Shown here in pieces: positions 1-8,063 of a stretch of 16,880 nucleotides of DNA. The notes beneath the pieces were generated by a model that worked only from the letters and a program-made list of their open reading frames with translations, was not told where the DNA came from and did not search any database. The DNA is from JANQLU01 sp964434955 (GTDB lineage Bacteria; Planctomycetota; Planctomycetia; Pirellulales; Pirellulaceae): the NCBI GenBank assembly GCA_964434955.1, contig CAYSXI010000114.1, forward strand, positions 1 to 16,880, written 5' to 3'. Within the stretch, counting starts at the first letter, position 1. Each line of letters opens with the position of its first letter. The translations under genes were made by a program, and so were the position numbers.

Positions 1-1280
1 AACCGTCACTGGCGATGGTCCTGGTGATGGACAAGTCAGGCTCCATGGAAGGCGTTCCGATCGAATTGGCTCGGCAAGCTGCGATCGCGGCCGTCGAGTT
101 GCTTGGTCCCCGCGATCAGATTGGCGTCGTCGGTTTTGACAGCTCACCCTATATCGTGAGTGAGATGAAAAGCGCCATCCAGGCCGACGCCATTGAGTCG
201 GCGATACGAACGATGGATGCGGGTGGCGGCACCAACATGTATCCCGGCATGGTTGCCGGCAAAGAAATGCTGGAAAACACCAACGCCAAGATTCGGCACA
301 TGATTTGTTTGAGCGATGGCCACACAACGGCTGCCGATCATGAATCACTGGTTCAAGCCATGACCGATGTAGGGATCACCGTCAGTACGGTGGCGCTCGG
401 TGATGCCGATCGGCAACTTCTTTCCAACTTGGCGGAGATTGGTCGCGGCAGATATTACGAGACAAACGATCCGGCCAACGTGCCGCAGATATTTACCAAG
501 GAAACCATGCAGGCATCAAAATCGGCGATCAAGGAAGATCTGTTTGGCTCCGTTCAAACCGGCGATCATCGAGCGCTAGCGGGATTCACCAAAGCCGAAC
601 TTCCATTCACGCTTGGTTATGTCATGACCCAGCAAAAACCAACGGCGCAAGTACTCCTGGTGACCGAAACGGGCGACCCGCTGCTTGCGGTTGGGCGATT
701 TGGTTTGGGAACCACGATGGCCTACACGAGTGACTTGACCGAACGCTGGGGTGGCGAATGGCTGGTTTGGGATAAAGTCGGCTCCTTTTGGGGCCAGATT
801 TTTCGTACGATCGCGCGCAACTCAAACAGCCAGGGAATCGAAGTTCAACAACAGATGGTCAATGACCGTTGGATCCTCGACATCCAGGCGCGAGACCAGA
901 ATGGGCGACTTCAATCCAAAGTGGCCTGGGAATTGGATTCGCTGGATAGCCAGGGAACCATGACCAAGTATTCGGTCGATGAAGTGGGTCTGGGTAGATA
1001 TCGTGCCGAAATTCCGATTGCGAAGAAAGACAAGCTAACCGTTCGCCTGCGAGATCCGGCAAGCAACAAAATCAAGGTTCTGCATTACTTGCGGCCCTAC
1101 CCGGCGGAATACGGACTCTTGCAAACACTTTCACCCGAAATTGAAACACTGGATTCGTTTTCGGCGACGACCGTGGCCAAGGATTTGAAATCAGAAAACA
1201 TTCGCCAACCGATCACACACTGGTTTTACCTTGCCAGCTTGCTCGCAATTCTTGGAAGCATTTTGTTTCGCCGAATATGA
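1..1280 (+). CDS. VWA-domain membrane protein, C-terminal part (5' end outside window)
   Basis: The reading frame is open from the first bases, and residues P-S-L-A precede the first visible Met at position 15. The true start therefore lies upstream and the ATG at 15 is internal. Numbering from that Met, a von Willebrand factor A domain shows a complete MIDAS metal site: D6-K-S8-G-S10, T73 in GGGTNMYPG, and D101 in CLSDGH. After the VWA domain comes a region (about residues 170-270) with 'GDPLLA', 'GLGTTMAYTSD' and 'WLVWDKVGSFWGQ'. This resembles the glutamine-amidotransferase-like domain of large bacterial VWA membrane proteins that often neighbour MoxR/BatA-type genes. A C-terminal hydrophobic helix ends in LFRRI, giving a membrane anchor with a short basic tail. 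The role is probably protein-protein interaction or assembly at the membrane; the specific function is unknown. Family assignment is firm for VWA and moderate for the second domain. Confidence 0.85.
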   Translation, partial: PSLAMVLVMDKSGSMEGVPIELARQAAIAAVELLGPRDQIGVVGFDSSPYIVSEMKSAIQADAIESAIRTMDAGGGTNMYPGMVAGKEMLENTNAKIRHMICLSDGHTTAADHESLVQAMTDVGITVSTVALGDADRQLLSNLAEIGRGRYYETNDPANVPQIFTKETMQASKSAIKEDLFGSVQTGDHRALAGFTKAELPFTLGYVMTQQKPTAQVLLVTETGDPLLAVGRFGLGTTMAYTSDLTERWGGEWLVWDKVGSFWGQIFRTIARNSNSQGIEVQQQMVNDRWILDIQARDQNGRLQSKVAWELDSLDSQGTMTKYSVDEVGLGRYRAEIPIAKKDKLTVRLRDPASNKIKVLHYLRPYPAEYGLLQTLSPEIETLDSFSATTVAKDLKSENIRQPITHWFYLASLLAILGSILFRRI

Positions 1281-1299
1281 TCGATTCGGTTTTCGGAAT

Positions 1300-4200
1300 C
1301 TATCGGTTTTGTCCTTCCCGAAGTTCCACGATTTCCTTACCGATACGCAAGACCTCGGGATCGGGTTTTCCGAGTGCTTGTTCGGCACGATAAAAGTCAA
1401 TGGCTATCTTGAACCACTTGTCCGCCTCGGATGAAGATCGCAATTCGAGCTGGGCTTCAATCAGTTGTTGAATCGAAACCAGGTACTGATAACGAAATCG
1501 CGAGTGTTCTGGTACGTCGTCAATTTTCTTTTTGCAATAGTTGATCGCGTACTCGTACTGTTCGATCGCTTTGTTTGCCTTGTCCATCTGGCGATAAATT
1601 TGCCCGAGTTGGTAGCGGCTGATGAGCATTTCCAAACTGTGATCGAAACGATTCGGATTCTTTGCTTCATTTCTTTCCCGAAGCGCAAGCGCTTCGAGAG
1701 AATGTTGTTCCGCTGCCGCGCTATCCTTTTGTCGAAGCTTTTGTTCGCTCAATTCATGGAGTGAAATCGCCAAATGTCGATGATATTCTTCGAATTCGGG
1801 GACTTCCTTGACCAATTGGCGATGAATTTCTATCGCACGAACGAATAGCTTTTCGGAAACGTCGTATTTCTCCGCGTTCCTCCGAAAAATTCCCTGCAGC
1901 CGAAGACATTTACCCAGTTTGTGTCGTATTCGCGATTGCTCGGGCGAATCAGTGGCAAGTCTCTCTGCCAGGTCGATTGCCTTTTGAGCCCACTCAGGAC
2001 CTTCGCGGTTCTGTGGCTGGGTCTTCAGGATCGTCGTCCCAGTTAGAAAGGCGAGTTCCGAAAGATCAACCTGGTAGGAAGTGACTTCTGGTGCCTGATC
2101 GACAAGTTCCTGCATCATTCCATAAGCCTTCGCGAACGGTTCAATCGCTTCCTGTGGACGACCGTCATTTAGGTAATGCACGGCAAGTCGACGAACACAA
2201 TGGGCACCTTCAAAACGAAACTTGCGAACCTCGGGGGAATCCTTGATCAACGTTTCGATGATTTTCACCGCCCGCTCAAACTCTTTTTCGGCCGCTTTGT
2301 TTTCCCCCGATATGGCATGCGCAATTGCCAAACCATTCAAACAGACGCAAGCGTCCAAACGATAATTGGGAATTTGCGGAAAGTCACTAGCTAACTTCAT
2401 CAACACATCAACCGCGCGCTCGAAATGTTTCTGCGCATCAACCAACTTTCCGGTTTTCAAAGCGAGGCTCCCCATCTGGTTGATGCAATCCGCTAAGGAT
2501 TCGCGATAGTTCCTTTCTTCTTCAAACTGCGCGATCAGCGTCTCGAGTGTCGCGCGAGAAGACTCCAACTGCTCCATGGCTTTCTGGGGTCGCCGCGTTG
2601 AGAGAAGAAAGTGCGCGAAACCGACACGTGTTCTCGCGAACTCGAAGAGACCATGTCTTCCCTGTTCGTCTTGGATGTCGAGCGTTGTCGCCGCGAACTG
2701 CCGAATTGACTCTTCGTAATTCTCATTTGCCTCGGGAATCTTGCCGACTTTGAATCGACAAACCGCCAGCAGCGATTGACTCACTGCGAGTCCAGTTCGG
2801 TATCGAACGATTTCGGGGGACTCCCGGAAAAGACGGTCGTATTCGCTGGTGGCCTCAAGAACCAAAACCGCTGCGCTATCGAACTTGCTTAACTTCAAGC
2901 GATGGCGGGCAAAATCGATGGTTGTCTCGGCATAGAGTTCTCGCGCGAACATTTCTTCCGGGTCGGAGTCGCAGATTTCTTTGAACAGCTCTCGACTTTT
3001 GGAATACTCGCTTTCAACCTGCTCATTTTTCTCGAGCATCGAATAAATTTCTGCAAGTCGACGATGTGCGGCCGCCGCTTCGTGTCGATCTTCCTTGGAT
3101 TCGCTGGACTTCAAGAATGCCTGATTGAATTCCAAAGCCTCTTCGAGGAGCTTCTTCCGGAGTCCGTCCATCATGGGAATATTTCTAAGGCGAACATCGG
3201 CGACGGAGGTCAACATCTTCTTGACCGCATCCCGAGCCCGCTTGGCTTCCCGATTTGCCTCGATGGCGTTTCCGTCGGCTCGTTTTTTCTGTTTCTCCGA
3301 TTCGACAAAATTGGTTTGCGCAACGTTCCTTTGCTGGATAACAAGAATGCTACTGACCACCAGGATGAGGATCGCGGCCGCCATTGAGAACATGGCAGCT
3401 GTTTGCGCCTTGTGCCGTTTCATCCAGCGAACGACGCGTTCAACAAGCGTTGCCCGTCGCGCGTGAATGGGTTGATCATCAACGAATCGTCGAAGATCGG
3501 CCGACATTTCAGCGGCGCTCTGGTACCGTCGTTTCGGCTCCTTCTCCATGGCTTTGAGGACAATCGTTTCCAAATCAATGGGTAGATGTCGGTTGATTTC
3601 AATGGGACGGCGAGGATCGACATTGGCAATTTGATCCATCAGCTGCAGTCGATTCTCGGCGGTGAAGGCCTTCTTCAACGTCGCCAGCTCATAAAGTGTG
3701 ACCCCGAGCCCGTAAATGTCACCGAGATGATCCGCCGTTCCTTGGAAACGCTCGGGTGACATATACCGTGCCGTACCGACAAAATCTCCTGTCTCGGTAA
3801 GTTCGCTATCTGTCGTTTTCGCCAAACCAAAGTCGGCCAACCAGATGACGCCATCGGTATCCAACAAGAGGTTCGATGGTTTGACATCACGGTGAATGAT
3901 GGATCGCTCATGGGCATATCCTAGTGCGTCTGCCACGGAAGCTGCGATCGTAGCGATCGACTTGAAGTACGCCATTCTTTTGGCTTGTGAACCGCTCGAA
4001 TTACTTCCTGAAATGAGCTTGGAAATCTTTGAACTGGCGGTTGAAGATTTATCTTCGTGAATTGCGATCAGTTCCCTTTGTACATCGTCGAGAGGTTGGC
4101 CCTCGATGAACTGCATGGCATAGTAAAACGTGTTACCTTCCTGTCCAACGTCGAAGACGGGAACGATGTTGGTGTGGTGAAGCTTGGCTGCCGCCCTGGC

Positions 4201-4563
4201 TTCCCGTTTGAATCGCTCAATAAACTTCTTGTCGTTGGCAATATGGTGAGGAAGGACCTTGAGAGCGACACGGCGATTGAGCGACTCTTGTTCCGCTTCA
4301 TAGACAACTCCCATTCCTCCCTGTCCAACTTTCCGGACAACTCGATAGTCTCCAATCTGGGATTGCGGCAGAAGGCCTGATCGGCTGCCCAACCCCCGCT
4401 CATGGGTTGCTTCCGGCTGGGCCTGTTCCATCATCAACAAAGCAGGAAATACATCGCGAATCTCGTTCGCAAGATTGGGATATCGCAAGGCGTAGTCTTC
4501 GACTGTGGGACTTTCACCATTTCGAACACGATCCGTAAATTCTTCCACCAACACGTCGATCAA
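1300..4563 (-). CDS. Receptor-like Ser/Thr protein kinase with TPR repeats (TTG start, possibly frameshifted N-terminus)
   Basis: Predicted membrane Ser/Thr kinase of 1087 residues. Residues 1-47 form the helical N-terminal segment common in planctomycete kinases (EEFTDRVRNGESP). The kinase domain spans about 73-361: Gly-rich loop GQGGMG at 80-85, VALK with K102, HRD at 224-226, DFG at 244-246, and SPE at 269-271. All catalytic residues are present, so it should be active. A Ser-rich insertion lies at about 170-195. One transmembrane helix (about 388-409) separates the cytoplasmic kinase from a coiled coil (about 410-450) and a long helical TPR-like region to the C-terminus, probably a sensor or docking platform. 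In this frame the first usable codon is TTG at 4561-4563; a stop lies seven codons further upstream and I see no good ribosome binding site. Deleting one copy of the 8-bp repeat at 4557-4572 would join the frame to an ATG at 4599-4601. The gene converges on the VWA gene, 19 bp apart. Confidence 0.9.
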   Translation of the reverse strand: MIDVLVEEFTDRVRNGESPTVEDYALRYPNLANEIRDVFPALLMMEQAQPEATHERGLGSRSGLLPQSQIGDYRVVRKVGQGGMGVVYEAEQESLNRRVALKVLPHHIANDKKFIERFKREARAAAKLHHTNIVPVFDVGQEGNTFYYAMQFIEGQPLDDVQRELIAIHEDKSSTASSKISKLISGSNSSGSQAKRMAYFKSIATIAASVADALGYAHERSIIHRDVKPSNLLLDTDGVIWLADFGLAKTTDSELTETGDFVGTARYMSPERFQGTADHLGDIYGLGVTLYELATLKKAFTAENRLQLMDQIANVDPRRPIEINRHLPIDLETIVLKAMEKEPKRRYQSAAEMSADLRRFVDDQPIHARRATLVERVVRWMKRHKAQTAAMFSMAAAILILVVSSILVIQQRNVAQTNFVESEKQKKRADGNAIEANREAKRARDAVKKMLTSVADVRLRNIPMMDGLRKKLLEEALEFNQAFLKSSESKEDRHEAAAAHRRLAEIYSMLEKNEQVESEYSKSRELFKEICDSDPEEMFARELYAETTIDFARHRLKLSKFDSAAVLVLEATSEYDRLFRESPEIVRYRTGLAVSQSLLAVCRFKVGKIPEANENYEESIRQFAATTLDIQDEQGRHGLFEFARTRVGFAHFLLSTRRPQKAMEQLESSRATLETLIAQFEEERNYRESLADCINQMGSLALKTGKLVDAQKHFERAVDVLMKLASDFPQIPNYRLDACVCLNGLAIAHAISGENKAAEKEFERAVKIIETLIKDSPEVRKFRFEGAHCVRRLAVHYLNDGRPQEAIEPFAKAYGMMQELVDQAPEVTSYQVDLSELAFLTGTTILKTQPQNREGPEWAQKAIDLAERLATDSPEQSRIRHKLGKCLRLQGIFRRNAEKYDVSEKLFVRAIEIHRQLVKEVPEFEEYHRHLAISLHELSEQKLRQKDSAAAEQHSLEALALRERNEAKNPNRFDHSLEMLISRYQLGQIYRQMDKANKAIEQYEYAINYCKKKIDDVPEHSRFRYQYLVSIQQLIEAQLELRSSSEADKWFKIAIDFYRAEQALGKPDPEVLRIGKEIVELREGQNR

Positions 4564-4572
4564 GCGATCAAG
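4557..4572. repeat. Perfect 8-bp tandem repeat at the kinase 5' end
   Basis: Two exact head-to-tail copies of CGATCAAG (4557-4564 and 4565-4572 on the + strand) lie at the start of the kinase gene. Eight is not a multiple of three, so gain or loss of one copy shifts the frame. With one copy the minus strand reads ATG at 4601 straight into the kinase as MSGNADNSSSLIDVLVEEF. With two copies that frame stops after 13 residues. The repeat is seen directly; the idea that it is a duplication is inference. Confidence 0.9.
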
Positions 4573-4601
4573 GAACTTGAGTTATCCGCGTTTCCACTCA
4601 T
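4560..4601 (-). other. 13-residue mini-ORF overlapping the kinase start (probable severed N-terminus)
   Basis: ATG at 4601-4599 opens a frame encoding MSGNADNSSSLIA and a TGA at 4562-4560 that overlaps the TTG start of the kinase. The composition (polar, Ser/Asn-rich, then Leu-Ile) is what would be expected just before 'DVLVEEF' in this kinase family. The simplest reading is that it is the original kinase N-terminus cut off by the 8-bp duplication. It could alternatively act as a translated leader that couples ribosomes to the TTG start. Confidence 0.5.
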
Positions 4602-4772
4602 GTGATTCGGACTATGAGACAAGAAAATTCGAAAAAAACACTACCAAACGATGTTAATCGAAAAAGGGCTTTGATGATCCGCGCGCTGAGGCAATCCATT
4701 TGATTTCCCGTTCGGAGAGTCCTTCGATCAAAAAACGGGGCGGTCCATCGACTCGCGAGGGTGCAAATCGAC

Positions 4773-4778
4773 TACAAT
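4773..4778 (+). promoter_or_regulatory. Possible -10 element for the small membrane protein gene
   Basis: TACAAT (5 of 6 matches to TATAAT) lies 24 bp upstream of the ATG at 4803. Only a weak -35 (TCGACT at 4748-4753, 19-bp spacer) is visible. If used, transcription would start near 4785, downstream of the alternative GTG at 4761, which favours the ATG as start codon. Confidence 0.3.
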
Positions 4779-4802
4779 CGGGTTTTCAACCCTGTCGCCC
4801 AA

Positions 4803-5351
4803 ATGAGCCATCACGAAAAGCCTCCCGTTCTCCAAGCCCCGCCGCCTGTTGCGATTGGATTCGACTCCAAGCCGGTGACGATATTTTCTGCGCCGAGGAA
4901 GTTCGATACGGCGACGATTTTGATCGTGACGTTTTGCTACGCGGCTACCTTTGGCTTTCTGATTGCCATCGGGATTCCCAAACTGGAGGTCTCGGCGGCA
5001 ATTCTGTATGTGACCATCGTGGCCGCCTGCCAGCCCGTCCTTTTTCGTGGCAAGATGCCTCGAGTTGCTTCCGTGGTTGGCGGCGTTATCGCGTCGTTCG
5101 TGGTTTTTGTGATGATGCTTTTTTTCAATTGGGATCACGTCGAGCCAGCCGTTTTTACCCTCGTGTTGCCGACGCTGATTGGTGGGGGCATCTTCGGCTA
5201 TTTGGCAGGTGCTCTTGTCGGAGGCGTATTCCTGGTGACTCATTATTGGCGCGAATACTTGGAATCGAGAAAAAAGAAGGTGGTCGATGATGATTCCGAG
5301 TTCATCATGGAAGACGACAACGTCGAAACGGAAACTTCGAAACTCCGCTGA
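4803..5351 (+). CDS. Small four-helix membrane protein, function unknown
   Basis: I do not recognise a characterised family. The 182-residue product has a polar, Pro-rich cytoplasmic-looking N-terminus (residues 1-33, including QAPPP). Hydrophobic segments follow at about 36-57, 62-80, 88-108 and 117-147; the last is long and Gly-rich and may be a hairpin of two helices. The tail is charged: basic (SRKKK) and then strongly acidic (DDDSEF, EDDN). There is no signal peptide or catalytic motif. I chose the ATG at 4803 over an in-frame GTG at 4761 because a possible -10 box lies between them and the ATG gives a natural N-terminus. The gene is divergent from the kinase and followed after 45 bp by the hydrolase gene on the same strand, so the two may be co-transcribed. 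Confidence 0.75.
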   Translation: MSHHEKPPVLQAPPPVAIGFDSKPVTIFSAPRKFDTATILIVTFCYAATFGFLIAIGIPKLEVSAAILYVTIVAACQPVLFRGKMPRVASVVGGVIASFVVFVMMLFFNWDHVEPAVFTLVLPTLIGGGIFGYLAGALVGGVFLVTHYWREYLESRKKKVVDDDSEFIMEDDNVETETSKLR

Positions 5352-5396
5352 AGTTCCTTAGCACGAATAATTCCAGAATCGTTCTTGGTAAAAATC

Positions 5397-6428
5397 ATGA
5401 GACAAATCTACGGTTATCCGATCGCCCTGCTACTTGTCACTGCCTGCATGCTCATGCCAACCGGCGCTTGCGGCCAAAACAAGAAACAAAACAAAAAACA
5501 GATTGAATCCAGCGATCCTGAAACGTTTGGTGCCGATTTTCATGTCGTTTACAAAAAAAATGAAAAGCGGGATCTTCGACTCTACTTCTTCGATCCGGAT
5601 GGCGAATCCCAATCCAATCGTCCCGCCGTCGTATTTTTCTTTGGTGGCGGCTGGGTCGGTGGTACGCCTCGCCAGTTTGTACCCCACGCGGAATACCTGA
5701 AATCCCGTGGCGTCGTCGCCGTCCTGGCAGATTATCGAACCAAACGCTCACACGGGACTTCGCCAAAAGAGTGCGTCTATGATGCGAAATCGGCCGTCCG
5801 GTTTCTGCGAACCAATGCAAAAAAGTTTCGCATCGACGCAAGCAGAATTGCGGCAGCCGGTGGTTCGGCCGGAGGGCATGTGGCGGCCGCGACGGCAACG
5901 CTCAAAGAACTCAACCAACCCAACGAAGACACGAGTGTCTCATGCGTTCCCAACGCGATGGTCTTATTCAATCCGGTCTACAACAATGGTCCGGGGCAAT
6001 GGGGCCACAAGACCGTCAAGAATTACTGGAAGACGATTTCTCCGCACCATAACATTCGCCAAGGCATCCCGCCGGGAATCGTTTTCCTGGGAGATCAAGA
6101 CAAACTGATTTCCGTAGAAACGGCGAAGGCGTTTCAAGCCAAAATGAAAGAAGCTGGCTCCGATTCACAGCTTCATGTTTACGACAACATGGGTCACGGG
6201 TTTTTTAACTTTGGGAGGAACAAAAACGAACCCTTTGCTGACACCGTCAAAAAAATGGACGCGTTTCTGGTGCAACACGGCTTCATGGAAGGCAAGGATC
6301 AGGTCGATACTTTTTTGAAGCACTACCAACCCGCAACCAAAAAGAACTCCGGCAAAAAGAACTCCGGCAAAAAGAAAAAGAGAGACAAGACGCGCGAATC
6401 AACTCGTCCCGCCAATGAGCGGGTTTAG
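5397..6428 (+). CDS. Secreted alpha/beta-hydrolase (esterase/lipase-like, BD-FAE type)
   Basis: Predicted exported carboxylester hydrolase of 343 residues. Residues 1-25 form a signal peptide (basic start, hydrophobic LLLVTACMLM, then PTGACGQ). The Cys is in a poor lipobox, so signal peptidase I cleavage is more likely than lipidation. The alpha/beta-hydrolase core shows the oxyanion strand VVFFFGGGW (about 78-86), nucleophile elbow GGSAGG with S157, likely acid D235 in LGDQDK, and H267 in NMGHGFF. The order and spacing match the esterase/lipase family that includes acetyl-xylan and other small-ester hydrolases. The C-terminus is an unusual Lys-rich tail with two KKNSG repeats. I chose ATG 5397 over the in-frame TTG at 5385 because it begins the signal peptide directly. 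The natural substrate is unknown. The stop codon overlaps the trpE stop on the other strand. Confidence 0.85.
   Translation: MRQIYGYPIALLLVTACMLMPTGACGQNKKQNKKQIESSDPETFGADFHVVYKKNEKRDLRLYFFDPDGESQSNRPAVVFFFGGGWVGGTPRQFVPHAEYLKSRGVVAVLADYRTKRSHGTSPKECVYDAKSAVRFLRTNAKKFRIDASRIAAAGGSAGGHVAAATATLKELNQPNEDTSVSCVPNAMVLFNPVYNNGPGQWGHKTVKNYWKTISPHHNIRQGIPPGIVFLGDQDKLISVETAKAFQAKMKEAGSDSQLHVYDNMGHGFFNFGRNKNEPFADTVKKMDAFLVQHGFMEGKDQVDTFLKHYQPATKKNSGKKNSGKKKKRDKTRESTRPANERV
6339..6368 (+). repeat. 15-bp tandem repeat encoding KKNSG twice
   Basis: Two exact copies of AAAAAGAACTCCGGC (6339-6353 and 6354-6368) lie in the hydrolase 3' end, followed by a further A-rich run encoding Lys residues. The repeat length is a multiple of three, so copy changes would only lengthen or shorten the basic tail. 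Confidence 0.9.
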
Positions 6429-7924
6429 TCTTGCAGTCTTCGTCGGGTCAATTCAATGGCCGAACAAAGCCCCCGGGCCTTGTTAAGTGTTTCCGTGTAT
6501 TCGCTGGTTGGATCACTATCGGCCACGATTCCTGCACCGGCTTGAACGTAGGCGACTCCATCAACAATGACGATGGTACGAAGTGCGATGCAGGTATCCA
6601 TATTGCCAGTCACATCAACGTACCCGACCGCGCCCGCATAGGGTCCGCGGCGGTGCGGTTCCATTTCATCGATGATTTCCATCGCGCGAACCTTTGGGGC
6701 GCCGGAAACGGTTCCCGCAGGGAGACTTGCCATCAGCGCGTCAAAAGCATCCAGGTCATCTCGCAACTGACCAATCACCGTGGAGGAAATATGCATCACG
6801 TGACTGTAGCGTTCAACAACCATCAGGTCAGGTAGCTCGATCGTGCCGATCGTGGCAACTCGGCCCACATCGTTACGTCCCAAGTCGACCAGCATGACAT
6901 GTTCAGCGCGTTCCTTGGGATCGTCAAGCAGCTCCGTTTCGAGTTGCCTGTCTTCCGCATCCGTTTTGCCCCTTGGCCGGGTTCCAGCCAATGGTCGAAC
7001 CGTGACTTCTCGCTCTTCGACGCGACACATGATTTCCGGTGAACTGCCAACCAACGTGCATTCCTCGGTGCGGAGGAAGAACATGAACGGACTGGGATTT
7101 AATACACGAAGGCTTCGATAGATCTCCAAGGGATCGCAAGCAATATCCATTTGAAGACGCTGGCTTATGACGACCTGGAAGACATCGCCTGCCTGGATGT
7201 ACTCGACGCACTTTCGCACCGAGTCCTCAAATTGTTCCTGGCTCAAATTCGATTGGAATTCAAAATCCGTCGCGCGGGCGGTTGGGTCAATATCGACACA
7301 CTGAAGCTCGTTTTGACTTTCATTCAGTTCGCGAACCCAGTCATCGACTCGTGCGGTTGCTGATTCAAAAGCCGCTTCGGGCGTTTCGTAGTCACCCACC
7401 CGGCACAAAACCAAAGCCGTCAAGGTTTTCTTGATATGATCCAGGACCAGCATTTGGTCATAAAATGAAAAACACAGATCGGGCAATTCACGGTCATCAT
7501 CCGGAGCATTCGGCAAGCGCTCAACGTATCGAACGACGTCATAACCGGCGTATCCGACGGCACCGCCATTGAACGGCGGCATCCCAGGAAGCTGTGGGAC
7601 TTTCAGTTCGCCCAGTTTCTCCCGAAGAAATTCGAGCGGGTTGTCGACCGTCTTCTCTTCGGTGCTACCATTTCTCGTGAACTTGATCTCATTGGCCCAA
7701 GCCTTGAGTGTCCAAATCGGTTTGGAAGCAAGAAATGAAAAGCGGCCGACTCGTTCTCCACCGACAACGCTTTCGAAAAGACAAGCCGTTTTGCCATCGT
7801 CAATTCGCTGAAAGGCACTGACCGGCGTCAAACTATCCGACAGAAGTGTCCGGCAAACGGGGATCGCGTCAAACTGGCGAGCAAGCTTGCAAAAAGTTGT
7901 CAAGTCAAGATTATACGATTTCAT
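6425..7924 (-). CDS. trpE: Anthranilate synthase component I
   Basis: Catalyses chorismate to anthranilate, the first committed step of tryptophan synthesis, using ammonia supplied by a TrpG glutaminase subunit. At 499 residues it has normal length for TrpE. The N-terminal domain has FESVVGGERVGRFSF (about 50-64), equivalent to the LLES region that binds feedback tryptophan. That points to TrpE and away from PabB. The chorismate-binding domain shows PLAGTRPRG (311-319), ELLDDPKERAEHVMLVDLGRND (331-352), GTVSGAPKVRAME (404-416), RRGPYAGAVGY (425-435) and QAGAGIVADSDP (461-472). All expected motifs are intact. It starts at ATG 7924-7922 without a clear Shine-Dalgarno. No trpG lies next to it in the window, and the short upstream region has no leader peptide with tandem Trp codons, so classic attenuation is not apparent. 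Confidence 0.96.
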   Translation of the reverse strand: MKSYNLDLTTFCKLARQFDAIPVCRTLLSDSLTPVSAFQRIDDGKTACLFESVVGGERVGRFSFLASKPIWTLKAWANEIKFTRNGSTEEKTVDNPLEFLREKLGELKVPQLPGMPPFNGGAVGYAGYDVVRYVERLPNAPDDDRELPDLCFSFYDQMLVLDHIKKTLTALVLCRVGDYETPEAAFESATARVDDWVRELNESQNELQCVDIDPTARATDFEFQSNLSQEQFEDSVRKCVEYIQAGDVFQVVISQRLQMDIACDPLEIYRSLRVLNPSPFMFFLRTEECTLVGSSPEIMCRVEEREVTVRPLAGTRPRGKTDAEDRQLETELLDDPKERAEHVMLVDLGRNDVGRVATIGTIELPDLMVVERYSHVMHISSTVIGQLRDDLDAFDALMASLPAGTVSGAPKVRAMEIIDEMEPHRRGPYAGAVGYVDVTGNMDTCIALRTIVIVDGVAYVQAGAGIVADSDPTSEYTETLNKARGLCSAIELTRRRLQD

Positions 7925-7999
7925 CGCGCGGCGATCCGAATATCAAAGGCAGTAAGCAGCTTAACAACGTGGGGAAATCGTCACAACGGCGGAACAATC

Positions 8000-8028
8000 T
8001 TGAATCGTTATGACACCACCGATAGAAT
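8000..8028 (+). promoter_or_regulatory. Sigma70-like promoter of mcsA-mcsB
   Basis: TTGAAT (8000-8005), a 17-bp spacer and TAGAAT (8023-8028) form a good housekeeping-type promoter: -10 matches 5 of 6, -35 matches 4 of 6, with ideal spacing. Transcription would start near 8035. This leaves a leader of about 30 nt before the ATG at 8064 and excludes the upstream in-frame ATG at 8010 as the start from this promoter. Confidence 0.5.
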
Positions 8029-8063
8029 TCGGACGTCCCAACAGCTTTTATGAACGCCGTCGC

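Noticed and set aside
1283..1300. Inverted repeat GATTC/GAATC between the VWA and kinase genes as a possible bidirectional terminator
   Set aside because: Only five base pairs, AT-containing, and no clear T tract; too weak to call.
4707..4739. CCCGTT/AACGGG inverted repeat between the kinase and the membrane protein genes
   Set aside because: Six base pairs separated by a 21-nt loop with no supporting context; likely chance.
4761..4802. GTG start 14 codons upstream of the small membrane protein
   Set aside because: A possible -10 box lies between the GTG and the ATG at 4803, and the ATG gives a natural N-terminus; the GTG remains a less likely alternative.
4700..5290. A 196-codon plus-strand frame overlapping the small membrane protein
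   Set aside because: Its product is Arg/Ser/Cys-rich with no structure, while the overlapping frame gives clean transmembrane helices and a normal N-terminus.
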